From Schizochytrium sp. TIO01 (Eukaryota; Sar; Bigyra; Thraustochytrida; Thraustochytriidae): a stretch of DNA of 64,000 nucleotides. Positions 54,901 through 64,000 of the stretch are shown here, piece by piece (within the stretch, counting starts at the first letter, position 1; each line of letters starts with the position of its first letter). Location: positions 3,663,040 through 3,727,039 of the forward strand of contig SMSO01000035.1 in the NCBI GenBank assembly GCA_004764695.1. The letters run 5' to 3'. Below the pieces are notes generated by a model. That model was given only the letters and a program-made list of their open reading frames with translations, did no database searches and was not told the origin of the DNA. The position numbers and the translations under genes are program-made.

Positions 54901-56611
54901 GAAATGAAATAAATTTACACGCTCTTTTAGAATGGATAATTGATACTTAGATCATGAGTGCTTGATGTAGTTATACTGGAATCGGGTCAGAGTCTGGATG
55001 CCCTGGTCCACTGGCCAGGCCATGTTGCATCTCTGTAACCACGGAAGATCCCATAGAGGTCAATTTAAAATTGAAAAAATGGTGAATATTATGTATACAC
55101 AAGGATGGCAGGATTCATGTATTTGACTTTCACTAATCCTCATGAGTGCAGTCACTTGCAGATCTGTGATTTGGCGCGCGTAGGTGATCAAATTCGTAGC
55201 AATGGCTGCTGCGAATTAAAGCGGCGATTAATCTTTCTTACCTGTATCCCATACTCTCGATACGTCAATAAATCAACATGGAAGTGCTACCCATCCACCT
55301 CCAGAGAGGCTGCTGCCGCCTTCTATGTTTGTCTCGAAGTCGATGCCCGCTTTCCATAACAACTGTATGCCTCCTCCCTGCAAGCATGCGGCATGGTCCT
55401 CAAGATAGGAATTTTCCTCTCAATCCACCTTAAAGACGAACAAAAAACACACACAAGTAAGTTCCACATATCTTCTGGCTAGCTACCAGTTTATTCATTC
55501 TCACTTCCACTCCTTTGTACGAAGGTGTCACTTCTCCAAGTCGCTTGGCCATTCCGAGTCTACGGTGTCTGTCTTTTCTTGGCAGGGAAGTAAGCCTGGC
55601 CCGTGAAAAGGGCGAATTCTCAGCGCCAGCTTGACGAAGTCGGCACTTCCTTCCGTGCAATGGATTTTCGGGATGTCGCAAGTCTCCAGGAGTCCGGCAC
55701 TTGCAGAGACTGTTCTGGTACCGTCTTGTCGCAGCACGGGGATCAGGTAGCTGTAGTGGTGCAGCTGCGACCCCGTCGATACCCGCTAAGCTCTTACTTT
55801 CAATGGAGGCTTTGTTCACTCTCAAGATTTCTTTTTCGGACATTTTCTTGGGAAATCTTTGAAGGTGAAGAACCGCCTCCCAAGAGTACCTGGGTGAGGA
55901 GGTAATAGGAAAACCAACTTCGATCTTTGTTTGGATCAGCGCCTAAGAACCAAAGTTATAAACTGCTCCAATGTTAAGCTTGCCGAGGGATCGATCTTTC
56001 GCTTCAGAGGGAATGCGTTGAAGCTACTTTTAGTTCTCTATGAAAGTAAATTTACTCAATTGAAGTTTATAAACTTATGAAAATCAAAATATTTTATTTT
56101 ATTTTCTTCTGGAGATCACAGCCTACTGGCAACGTGAAAAGACCACTCTTAGTAAGACCCCTTCGCTCCTAGCTGCGAGGTTCTCCTTGGGGACTTGCTG
56201 ATCCTAAACTGCTGTGAAGGCTCTAGTTTCAAAGGCTCGTTTGGAACCAGACCGACTTGACAATCTGAAGAAGAAGAGGGAAACAAAGCAACGCAAAGAA
56301 ATTAAGAAATTAAGAAAGAAATTAAGAAAGAAATTGAGAAAGAAAAAGAAAAAGAAAAATCTCGATATTACGAATTCCAGGCTGCTGACCGAACGAATCA
56401 CAAAAGATCTCGAAAGCCCCGCAAGAACAGCGGACTCAAGTTGTCCTAGTATTGGTCAGCCTGAGCATTTCTCGAGGCCATGAAGATCCAATAGAAGCTG
56501 CAAAAGTACAGAACCTGGGTTTGCCAAGCTGCCGATAAGTATTGTAACATCTACCCTCGCAACACTGGTTATGATTCATTACCTACCTATGTTTTCGCTT
56601 GGATGTTGTTC

Positions 56612-56642
56612 TTGTTTGTTTGTTTGTTTGTTTGTTTGTTTC
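56612..56642. repeat. (GTTT)n microsatellite
   Basis: About seven GTTT units, the same motif as the large array at 63668-63882. Confidence 0.88.
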
Positions 56643-56799
56643 AGGAAGAAATCATTAACTGCTATTCAATAGAATTTGGTTCTGGTAGATGTGCTAAAGT
56701 ACGCGCGTCGGATTTCATGCCGCAGTTGCTACTTGGCAAGAAGACTATGATATCCTAGCTGAAGAAAACTCCAAAGCTTTGTTGAAGTCTTGCTGTAAT

Positions 56800-57545
56800 T
56801 TAAGTAAAGTAGCACAAATTCAATCGAGAATTTGCCAATTTGAAGATGATCATATGGTGGATCATGGCTACTCGATGTTTCCATTTACACCTGAAATTGA
56901 ATGTGATTGCAATCGTCAACAAGTAAGGACGCTCCTTGATTTGGATTGAATAAACCTTAGTTGTATCAAAGTGATCGAAAGCGTAGCTCAACCTTACTAA
57001 ATTATTGGAAACTGCATGTTCGCTCTGCGCAGTTCTAAGCTGACTGAGCACGCGCTGCACTTCTTTCAAGTTAGTGGGCAGCACATGCCGCTTGAAGGTC
57101 CTGTCTACAAAGCGAGTCGATTAGATTTAAGGCTTCAAAACAACTATCACGATGCAGGCCATCCAATATTGATGAGATAGGCTTAAAAAAAAAAAAGAAT
57201 ACAGTATAACTTGTCATGAACAAGAAATTTCTAGAGGTGGGAACTCGCCAATAATGCAATAAAATGGACCCGGAGTGTTGGAGAAGTTTTGGAGCTTCTT
57301 AACAATTCTAGGTTACTACTACAAATTTGGCAACTTCTACTGCCCTAAGAAATCTTTGAGCGACACAACTGCGATCGATACGTGATGCGCCTAAGCACTG
57401 TAATTGAAAACATTCCATTAAGAGATTGTATTCCTTCATTGAAATGATTGCCCTTGAGCTGAGAAATCTCCTGCTCCTTTTTATTACCACGCGCCCTGGC
57501 CGCAAAGCCGCCACCAGAGCTTTGGAACAAGTAAGCCAAAGCCAT
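56800..57545 (-). other. Possible degraded or multi-exon locus
   Basis: Minus-strand frames here read like protein in pieces: MALAYLFQSSGGG (from 57545), SILDGLHRDSCFEALNLIDSL (about 57090-57170, directly after a poly-T/AAG acceptor-like site) and LPTNLKEVQRVLSQLRTAQ (57084 downwards) in another frame. A GTAAGG donor-like site follows the last. It could be a spliced gene with short exons or a decayed one. No family is recognised. Confidence 0.2.
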
Positions 57546-58162
57546 TAGTTACTTACATTGCAATTTACGTCAGGCTAGGCATTGCCGCAGAAACAATGTA
57601 CGAGGGCTCAATAGGATGGGGCGAAATGACTGGGCGAATGTTAGAAGCTATGCTTTTTGGCATTTGTGTTTTTAATTTGTGCAGCTATTTTCGTACAGGG
57701 ATACAAGTAATAAACCATCGTTAGGATGACATTTATATTTGTAAATATACGTTTTTAAATTGGAAACGACAATGTATGTATTGTTGTTTCAAAAGACGCC
57801 AGATGATACCCGCCGCGTGATATGGCGCAAACTCATCCACTCAATGCATTCCCAACTGATTATGCTGCAATTTTTTAATATTATTTATGTCGTTACAGAG
57901 TAAGATGCTGACCTTTTATTTGTTTGTTGTTTCGGTCTCTGGTACTATTGTGTTGCTTGGCGCTCATGTTTTAGAAAACCAGCATTTCCTAGCAAGGACA
58001 GCGTTTTCTCTATGTGGTACAGCAACTAGAACTGATTTAATTGCAGTAAACCCCGCCTAATTCAGTTTATATGCATCGATGCAAGCAGCACTTCTTATCA
58101 TCAATCAGGATTATGTCGAGTCACACAATTGCAAGAAGGCATTTGCAGGTTATGAATGCAAA

Positions 58163-58220
58163 AGTGCATACATGTCAACAGTACCCCCCAAGTGCATTCT
58201 CAAGGGGCATTCATGGGGGG
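58163..58220. promoter_or_regulatory. Inverted repeat upstream of the CHCH gene
   Basis: TACCCCCC and GGGGGGTA form an 8-bp perfect inverted repeat about 25 nt apart, roughly 105-140 bp before the ATG at 58322. The loop contains two GCATTC words. It could be a protein-binding site or a hairpin; the role is unproven. Confidence 0.3.
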
Positions 58221-58321
58221 TATTATACTTACCGCAGATAAGGGTAAAAGAAAGAGAGGCTTTGTGGCGCAGACGATACAATCAAAAGACCAATCTACAC
58301 ATTTTGCTCTGTCTGTGCAAG

Positions 58322-59064
58322 ATGGGCTCTACATTCTCGTCAGGCAAAACTCCAACTCCTATTTCGGCTGCTCCTCTGGACCCAAACTCCACCGGACCTG
58401 TTGAGATCAGTGGAGCACCGCTCAAGACGGCCGAGGAAGATGTGGCTGCCTCAAGCACTGCGACACCACAAGAGACTGCGGAGCCTGAAGACGCTCCCAA
58501 ACCACGCAAGATCCCCATGACCAGGGAAGAGGCACGTGCAGCATGTGACCTTGAAGACAAGCTTGCACAGCTCTGTATTGTGGAACGCTTCTCTGAAACT
58601 TGGTGCAAGGTAAGTAGATCAGCTCCCCTTTGGGCTTACATTCTTCAAAATAGAAGGAATACAGTGCAATAGTACAATACAAGCCGCTGCGGAATCCCCC
58701 AGGAACATTAGTTACAATCATCTGGGTAACTATAACTTGGTTGGTAGCTACTGCACAGTGTCGAAAAAATGAATGATCTGACAAATGAAGATGATGGATC
58801 ATGTTGATGTTTTCACAGGATGAACTAGAGAAGTTTTGGACATGCTACATGGGTAATCGTGGCTGGGCCACCAAAGCAGACAAGAAGAATCGTTTTGAAG
58901 ACTATCTGCCTGCGCCAGTGCGCGATACAATCGATAAATATGGTGTCATTGTAAAGGATACCTTGGAGAGCAAATGGAACCCTAAGCGAGCAGAAGCTGC
59001 CCACCAGCAGCACCAGCAGCAGTCAAGTGAAAGTACCGGATCTGCCGAAGACAAAGAGGCATAA
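58322..59064 (+). CDS. CHCH (twin CX9C) protein, probably MIC19-like, two exons
   Basis: The gene is join(58322-58609, 58819-59064), 177 aa. It starts MGSTFSS, a good N-myristoylation signal (Gly2, Ser6). After a Pro/Ser/Ala-rich linker, four cysteines are each separated by exactly nine residues: CDLEDKLAQLC, CIVERFSETWC and CKDELEKFWTC. This fits a twin CX9C fold, oxidised by the MIA40/ERV1 relay in the mitochondrial intermembrane space. MIC19/CHCHD3 of the MICOS complex also has a myristoylated start and a C.DLQAKILQC helix, so a cristae-organising role is the best guess. Unlike MIC19 it has about 65 residues after the last Cys, ending Gln/Ser-rich. The upstream in-frame ATG at 58079 is less likely because it would hide the myristoyl signal. 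Other CHCH proteins remain possible. Confidence 0.75.
58610..58818 (+). other. Spliceosomal intron, 209 nt, inside the CHCH domain
   Basis: The donor is AAG/GTAAGTAG, the acceptor TTTTCACAG/GATG, in phase 0. It cuts between Cys-Lys of the third cysteine and the helix carrying the fourth. Without splicing the frame ends at 58672 with only three of the four cysteines. Confidence 0.88.
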
Positions 59065-59849
59065 ATTTGAGAAATAAGTTCGTCCAAAGACGTCTTGTAC
59101 ACTGAAGGGAGACCCTACCTATTTCACTACACCGCGAGAAACCCCCAAGTTTGCTTGCTATGAGGGCTACTTGTAAGCCAGATCACGCGTTATATTGCTT
59201 TTGATGTTTCGTAACCAGCTGATGACACATAGTTCTTGCGTTGAAAAAGACCAGGGAGTTCTGCAATCTATGTGCCATAGGGCATGCTTCAGATACTTAC
59301 AGGGTTCAAGACACATGGATATGGGTTGGCCCTCCACGAGTGATGGCGATGGGGAAGATAGACATACAAAGTACTTTTAAAAAAATATAAAAAAAATATA
59401 AAACGTGTAGTAGTAGAGTTTTATAATTCGTTTCTATAAAAGGTTCCCATGATGTGAGTGTTATTTATGATAACTTGTGGGGGCTGGGCAACCGTTTCAA
59501 TATGCAAAGCTTGCCCGCAATTCGCTGCTAAAAGACGCATACAGGGAAGAGTAGTTTTCGCAAATGTAGAAAGGAGGAGAGGGATAAAAAAGCGTGAAGA
59601 CTAGCGACGGAGAGAATGAGTAACGCAAGAGGATTGAGCGAAATACTTTGGAGGATACTCCAAGATATTTGGTTCAATTCGCCACAAAGAATTGCTTCCG
59701 AAGCACGATTTTATCGCGCAAAGTTTCGATGGGCAACCAGCCAAGTGAGGAATTGAAAAATGACATAGCAGACGCCTCCTAGTATGGTTGCAGATGGTCA
59801 ATTCCCATCGGGGTGGTCACAGATATGATGAAGAGGAAGGATAAAGAAT
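59065..59849. other. Convergent spacer between the CHCH and JmjC genes
   Basis: A+T-rich DNA that probably includes both 3' ends. A pair of A-runs lies at about 59380-59400. No gene was found. Confidence 0.55.
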
Positions 59850-61184
59850 TTAGACAGTCAGGCTCTCGTAGAATTTGAGGAACTCGGGTCCGTTCTTGGA
59901 CCAGAAGTTGATCATGACAGTTCCGTCCATGTTGCGAATGTTGTGGAACCAGCCAGCAGGCAAGTAAAGAATCTCGCCAGCAGTAAGATCGACAGTGAGG
60001 AATTGGGTGCTGTCCTTAATCTTTGACTGAGTTGCGGTGAGAGCGGTGTTAGGGAGAGCGAGGCGCTTGACCCAGCAAAGGCCGCCTTGGCAGTTGGGCT
60101 TCAATATCCTGGCATCACTCGGGGGGGCAATGGTCCAGCGCTTGGTACCGGCGACCATCATAGCCCAGTTGTCACAGCAGTCGCTGTGAAGAGGGGTATC
60201 AGCAGAGGTAGGACCAAACCAGAATGCGGGAAGCATCATGGGAATGTCAGGAATGATGGGGGGGCGCTGGGCGTTAATGCGGTTCAGCGCCTGGAGGTTG
60301 ATCTTGGTGTTACGAGGGTAGCTCTTACCATTGGTAGTCTTGACGAGCTTTTTATCGTCCATGAGCTGTGTAAGTGCAGGGCCGAGGTCGATGTCCTCAG
60401 AGACGATGGCGCCGTACTTGTACAGCTTAGGCTTGGAGTTCGGGTAGATCTCCTTGAGCTGCTCAAGCGTGTACCCCTTCATTGTGAAGTTCAAGTGGCG
60501 GAGCGCATCAAAGGGGATGATTACAGGCTGTGAACGCTCCATGAAGAGCTTGCGAAACTTTTCCGCGGTGATGCCAGTGTCTGTGCGCAGACGAGGAATG
60601 TAAAGACGAGCCGGGTGTTCACGGTGGTAACGTTCATGGGCCAACACAATCTTGGAGTACTTGCGAGTTTTGGACTCGGGTAAAGTCTGAATAATGGGAG
60701 CGTTATCAAAGGCCTCCTGATCCACGAAAAGGGATCCCTCTTCCTTCTCGTCATATGCCTCACCGGTGGTCTCCTCATCCTCGCCGTCGGACTCGGAATC
60801 CGTAGTGTCTTCATGCGGTTTGGGCTCATCGTTTGCTGAGACCATGTCGTCACTGCCAGAGTTCTTGACGACCTCGTATGTAGGGTAGTCCCGCATTTCC
60901 TCGGCCGCGCGAGCTGCCGACTCTTGCTCCTCCTCTTCGGCGGTCTGCGAAGATGACACAGAGCCCGCCGCAGGGGTGAACTCCATCGTCTGCACCGGAG
61001 CTCCATTCCTCATCTGGAGGTTGTTCTCAGATGCGGGAACGGAGGAAGCGCCTGGCATGACGAGGTAGAGCACGATCATGGCTGCGAAGCCAGCGGCCAC
61101 AAGGTAGAAGGCACGTACATTCTGCTGCGACGTCCGCTTCTTGTGGTACTTGTTGTCATCAAGAAAGGGCTCTTGTGCCGCCAT
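59850..61184 (-). CDS. Type II membrane JmjC/cupin_8 2-oxoglutarate oxygenase-like protein
   Basis: The protein is 444 aa. A short basic tail (KYHKKR) precedes one membrane helix (residues about 24-45, FYLVAAGFAAMIVLYLVM). A long acidic Ser/Glu-rich stem (60-165) and a cupin_8/JmjC domain (about 185-444) follow. The predicted topology is N-in with the domain in the ER/Golgi lumen or outside. The Fe(II) triad is visible: His333-x-Asp335 (PLHSDCCDNW) and His414 (LPAGWFHNI). KRWTIAPP follows the first motif as in hydroxylase-type JmjC proteins. Relatives hydroxylate protein side chains or modify RNA/histones. A lumenal, acidic-stem form suggests a secretory-pathway hydroxylase; the substrate is unknown. 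Lys/Thr residues for 2-oxoglutarate were not assigned with confidence. Confidence 0.85.
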   Translation of the reverse strand: MAAQEPFLDDNKYHKKRTSQQNVRAFYLVAAGFAAMIVLYLVMPGASSVPASENNLQMRNGAPVQTMEFTPAAGSVSSSQTAEEEEQESAARAAEEMRDYPTYEVVKNSGSDDMVSANDEPKPHEDTTDSESDGEDEETTGEAYDEKEEGSLFVDQEAFDNAPIIQTLPESKTRKYSKIVLAHERYHREHPARLYIPRLRTDTGITAEKFRKLFMERSQPVIIPFDALRHLNFTMKGYTLEQLKEIYPNSKPKLYKYGAIVSEDIDLGPALTQLMDDKKLVKTTNGKSYPRNTKINLQALNRINAQRPPIIPDIPMMLPAFWFGPTSADTPLHSDCCDNWAMMVAGTKRWTIAPPSDARILKPNCQGGLCWVKRLALPNTALTATQSKIKDSTQFLTVDLTAGEILYLPAGWFHNIRNMDGTVMINFWSKNGPEFLKFYESLTV

Positions 61185-61388
61185 CTTGGCTCAGGCCGTA
61201 GAGCCGATGTACACGCAGCGCCACTCGCGAGGATAAACTAAGGCCGCCTGTGAGCGGGGCCGGGACACAGACAGCTGGGAGCACTCTTGCTCGCGGCCGG
61301 TGCTGCTGCTGCTGCTGCTGCGGATGCTGACTGATTTGAGTTTGCTGCTGCTAGCGCGAGAAATCGTTTATTTCTAGTTTATGTTTTC

Positions 61389-61392
<4 letters not shown>

Positions 61393-61424
<32 letters not shown>
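61393..61424. repeat. (CT)n microsatellite
   Basis: About 15 CT units, immediately before a possible ATG at 61428. Confidence 0.9.
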
Positions 61425-61427
61425 AAA

Positions 61428-61746
61428 ATGTTTTCCAAAACATTAATTTCTCTCTCAGACTTTCTTTCACCGGGACGCTCTACCACCCTCGCTAAGGTTT
61501 CCCCTAAACAAACAAACAAACAAACAAACAAACAAACAAACAATCAATCAATCGTTCAATCAATCATTCAATCACATCAAAACTGCTCATTCTTTGTTTC
61601 TCCCTTTTCAACAGGAAAAAGAAAGCAGAGGGTCAGAACCGCCAAAGGGCCCAAAAGAGGCGTCGCAAAACACGCTCATCCGGCGCCTCTCAAACGCGCG
61701 AAAGCGAAGCGACGACGACGATGACAACGATGACAACGCCGCGTGA
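61428..61746 (+). CDS. Possible small two-exon gene (doubtful)
   Basis: The ATG at 61428 opens MFSKTLISLSDFLSPGR, which looks like a mitochondrial presequence (Ser/Leu/Arg-rich, no acid until Asp11). A weak donor (AAG/GTTTCC) and a good acceptor (TTTCTCCCTTTTCAACAG) would remove an intron carrying the AAAC repeat. They would join in phase 0 to EKESRGSEPPKGPKE...SDDDDDNDDNAA, ending at a TGA near 61746. The total is about 66 aa. Unspliced, the frame is a basic low-complexity protein of 98 aa. Neither form is recognised. Confidence 0.22.
61506..61540. repeat. (AAAC)n microsatellite
   Basis: About eight AAAC units followed by CAATCAAT words. Confidence 0.9.
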
Positions 61747-62717
61747 AAACCCTTTTCTCGCGGCCGCTTTCCTCGTCATTACGTCCGTGAGTCTTCGTGA
61801 CGAGGGCCCTTCTACTCCGCACAGCAGAGCCGCTAGTGGCGAGCAGTCAGTAGGAGTTAGCTACCTACTGGCATGGTAGCAGGCACTTACAGCACTTTTT
61901 AATAATAATAAAATTAAAAAACAATTCTTATTACTGTAAAAGGCGTATGTATAATATGAGCTCGAACTCCTCTTTTTTTTTCTTTCTTTTTTTTTCTTGT
62001 TAATTTTAACTTTAAATAAATATATATATATATATATTTAATACAAACTATAAATTAACGATGTTTGCTTTAATTAAATAAGCACAGGCAAAACAGAACA
62101 GAAAGACTCCAAAAGCTTCTGAGGAGAACTAAACAAACTGGTATAGTTAAGCATAGACACGACTAGGCGATAGGACCTCTATGTTACTTATTTCCAGCGC
62201 TCGTTTCGAAGAACTGGGGTAGTACGTGCCTACTGACTGCTAGTCTTTGAGAATGAGAACAGAACAAACTGCGAATTGAAAGAGGCAGCGAAGGACCCGA
62301 ATGAACCCTTGAGCGAATGAGCGAATGAGCCAATGGAGAGTCGAGTGAAGATGTGTAGAAGGCCCAAAGGCCAAAGCTGTCGCGCGTCTTCAGATGGGCT
62401 CGTTGGCTCAAACATGCTTCGTGAAGATGACCTTTTGTAGAACTTGGCAGAAACGAGGAGCAGAGTTAAGAAGTCTCATCCACGGCTGGTTTCCGACTTT
62501 AGAAAGAACGAGAGAACGGAGGAAACGCTTTCAATTCTCGTCAATCACGATGATGATAATGATACAAAAAATATATAAATAAATATTATTATCTCAATTT
62601 TTAATTTAAAATGTTAAACTTAAAAAATGGTGCGAAAAGTACGAGATCGGCTTCTGCCAAAATGGAGAGCCTTTCTGAGTAAGCACGTACCTAAGGGCCT
62701 CTTCGTTAGGCTACTTA

Positions 62718-62758
62718 TTCATTCATTCATTCATTCATTCATTTGTTTGTTTGTTTGC
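62718..62758. repeat. (CATT)n then (TTTG)n
   Basis: Six CATT units switch directly into about four TTTG units. Confidence 0.88.
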
Positions 62759-63308
62759 TTATCCACTTGAAAACCACTCTTGTTTATCTGTGGAAAAGGC
62801 GGTTCGTTCCAAAGTTGAGAATAATCAACTTGAACTCGAACCAGGATGTGAGAAAACATACAGAAAGAAGAGAAAACCATGACTTCCACTTGTCGAGAAA
62901 GGGTCTACTCTGCCCCACATGGGACTACACTCCTTCGTAGCAATTCGAGCAGATTGGTTCTCCGTCGGATATAGAGGGGTACTAAGGGACGTTTAAAATT
63001 CAATGCTGTGATTTTCGATAGATCTAAAGATTGATTGATTGCTGAGTGAGTGAGTGAGTGAGTGATCGATCGATTGACTGATTTTACTCGATCGATGATT
63101 GTACACGCTCCAAAACCTGTGTCTTCGAGTGCCTGCTTTAAGGCCACGTCCTCGAGATGGCCTCTTCTATGCACATGTATCGGTCCAATTGTGCTGTCGA
63201 TGATGGCGATCAACCGATTTATCCATCCATCCATTGATTTAACCTGAACTTTCTTAGGCTATGTTTAACTCCCTCACTCACCCACTCATTCATTCTTTCA
63301 TTCTTTCT

Positions 63309-63950
63309 TCATTCATTCATTTTTCTATTTATTTTTTCCTGCCATTGGTTTGTTTTTCTGTCTCCTCCGTATCTTCGCTGATGTACTAAATGTGTAGAAA
63401 AGCACGCAGAACCGACCTTCGCAAGAACCTTGAACCCCTTAGTCCAAACTCGGACAGACTCTGTCGGCTTCGAGCTCAGCAGTGACAGGCCTTGCCAATC
63501 ACTTGAGCTGTTGTCCACGAAACCGTCGCTCGCTTCATCGTCGATAACAGAGACACCTTCGTCAGCTCTCTGTGATTCTGCGAAGCCGAGAGCACGCAAT
63601 TCAAGTGAACCTCCACACTCTGAGACAATTGACGATAACTCGGAATTGATGGCACATGCAATTATGTGTTTGTTTGTTTGTTTGTTTGTTTGTTTGTTTG
63701 TTTGTTTGTTTGTTTGTTTGTTTGTTTGTTTGTTTGTTTGTTTGTTTGTTTGTTTGTTTGTTTGTTTGTTTGTTTGTTTGTTTGTTTGTTTGTTTGTTTG
63801 TTTGTTTGTTTGTTTGTTTGTTTGTTTGTTTGTTTGTTTGTTTGTTTGTTTGTTTGTTTGTTTGTTTGTTTGTTTGTTTGTTGCTGATGTGATGCTGTCG
63901 ATATCGCCAATGCTACCAATGTTGCCGTTGTAGCTGTCGTTGTCGTTGTC

Positions 63951-63983
<33 letters not shown>

Positions 63984-64000
63984 GTTGTAGTTGCTACTGC
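63309..64000 (-). CDS. Partial Asn-rich protein entering from the right edge, with an NKQT repeat or a repeat-bearing intron
   Basis: On the minus strand one frame is open without a stop from the window edge to 63309. It reads a poly-Asn/Asp tract (about 63930-63998), then YNGNIGSIGDIDSIT, then the CAAA tetranucleotide array as (NKQT)18. After that comes a normal-looking sequence (INSELSSIVSECGGSLELRALGF, SVIDDEASDGFVD, LLSSKPTESVRVWTKGF), ending KINRKMNE. The non-repeat parts look coding on both sides of the array. Either the array is translated or it sits in an intron (a TTGTCTCAG acceptor lies after it). No family is recognised. Start and true length lie outside the window. Confidence 0.45.
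63668..63882. repeat. (GTTT)n array, about 54 units
   Basis: 215 nt of perfect GTTT (CAAA on the minus strand). All frames are open through it, so the CLFV and TNKQ frames are by-products. Confidence 0.97.
63925..63992. repeat. GTT/GTC triplet tract (poly-Asn/Asp on the minus strand)
   Basis: GTT triplets with regular GTC variants. On the minus strand they are in frame as Asn and Asp codons of the partial edge gene. Confidence 0.8.

Larger units (their letters stand above)
45470..58321. other. Largest gene-poor region, 12.8 kb
   Basis: No gene is recognised. The DNA is A+T-rich with scattered repeats: CAAG-type units at about 46430-46470, TTC 50025-50115, AAAAAG 51928-51959, AAG/AAATT 56298-56362 and GTTT 56612-56642. 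Protein-like short frames occur at 45780-46133 (+, no early ATG), 49071-49350 (-, behind a pyrimidine-rich acceptor), 54010-54231 (-), 55105-55359 (+), 55430-55905 (both strands) and 56800-57545 (-). I cannot assemble any into a gene. Confidence 0.5.
61185..63308. other. Intergenic with CT, AAAC, CATT and GTGA repeats
   Basis: The stretch contains a TGC run (about 61300-61322), CT (61393-61424), AAAC (61506-61540), AT (62018-62038), CATT/TTTG (62718-62758) and GTGA (63042-63064). A weak two-exon candidate at 61428-61746 is listed separately. Nothing else is supported. Confidence 0.5.

Noticed and set aside
55430-55905. Overlapping open frames on both strands (up to 137 codons)
   Set aside because: Three frames are open at once, which points to stop-poor composition rather than one real gene. 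No domain is seen.
63656-63933. CLFV and TNKQ repeat frames
   Set aside because: By-products of the GTTT array. Only the one minus frame that stays protein-like on both sides was kept.

Overview
The window is nuclear DNA of a protist-like eukaryote. The evidence is MCM7, SBDS and a DENN-family protein; three genes with clear GT-AG introns, two of which hold CTAAC-type branch sites; and wide A+T-leaning, microsatellite-rich intergenic DNA. Most genes are single open frames of 350-1200 codons, so the genome is intron-poor. A stramenopile, perhaps near the labyrinthulomycetes/thraustochytrids, is my best guess. It rests on a Crinkler-like kinase-fold gene, a short peroxisomal acyl-CoA oxidase, SBDS with a zinc-finger tail and sparse introns. 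The lineage is inference only.

Layout. 1-1232: 5' part of an unknown minus-strand gene that runs off the left edge (one intron). 4089-7673 (+): AVL9-like DENN protein fused to C-terminal MORN repeats. 8371-9003 (-): small acidic protein with PKFG repeats. 9877-10941 (+): membrane-anchored histidine phosphatase. 11333-12673 (-): SBDS with an acidic linker and C2H2 finger. 13619-14938 and 16898-18166 (both -): tandem pair of seven-helix membrane proteins with a six-cysteine N-terminal ectodomain. 20871-23261 (-): MCM7. 25040-26539 (-): acyl-CoA oxidase ending in a PTS1. 30994-33468 (+): SAP-like segment, two ABC ATPase domains and a GNAT domain, of a prokaryote/phage type. 33731-34930 (-): UDP-glucuronate 4-epimerase. 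42562-45469 (-): a two-exon Crinkler/FunK1-like pseudokinase gene, which appears as two separate overlapping frames until spliced. 58322-59064 (+): a two-exon, probably myristoylated CHCH (twin CX9C) protein resembling MIC19. 59850-61184 (-): type II membrane JmjC/cupin_8 protein. About 63309-64000 (-): part of a gene entering from the right edge and reading through a 215-nt tetranucleotide repeat.

Gene-poor stretches are 26.5-31 kb, 35-42.5 kb and 45.5-58.3 kb. The 35-42.5 kb stretch is a dense field of tetranucleotide microsatellites, including about 63 copies of TACA. No transposase, reverse transcriptase, tRNA, rRNA or CRISPR array was recognised.

The genes are not an operon or an obvious pathway. 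They are a mix of housekeeping functions (replication licensing, 60S ribosome maturation, beta-oxidation, nucleotide-sugar supply, mitochondrial membrane organisation) and unusual or lineage-specific genes. The most interesting are the ABC-ABC-GNAT gene, the 7TM pair, the DENN-MORN fusion, the spliced Crinkler-like pseudokinase and the hidden CHCH gene.
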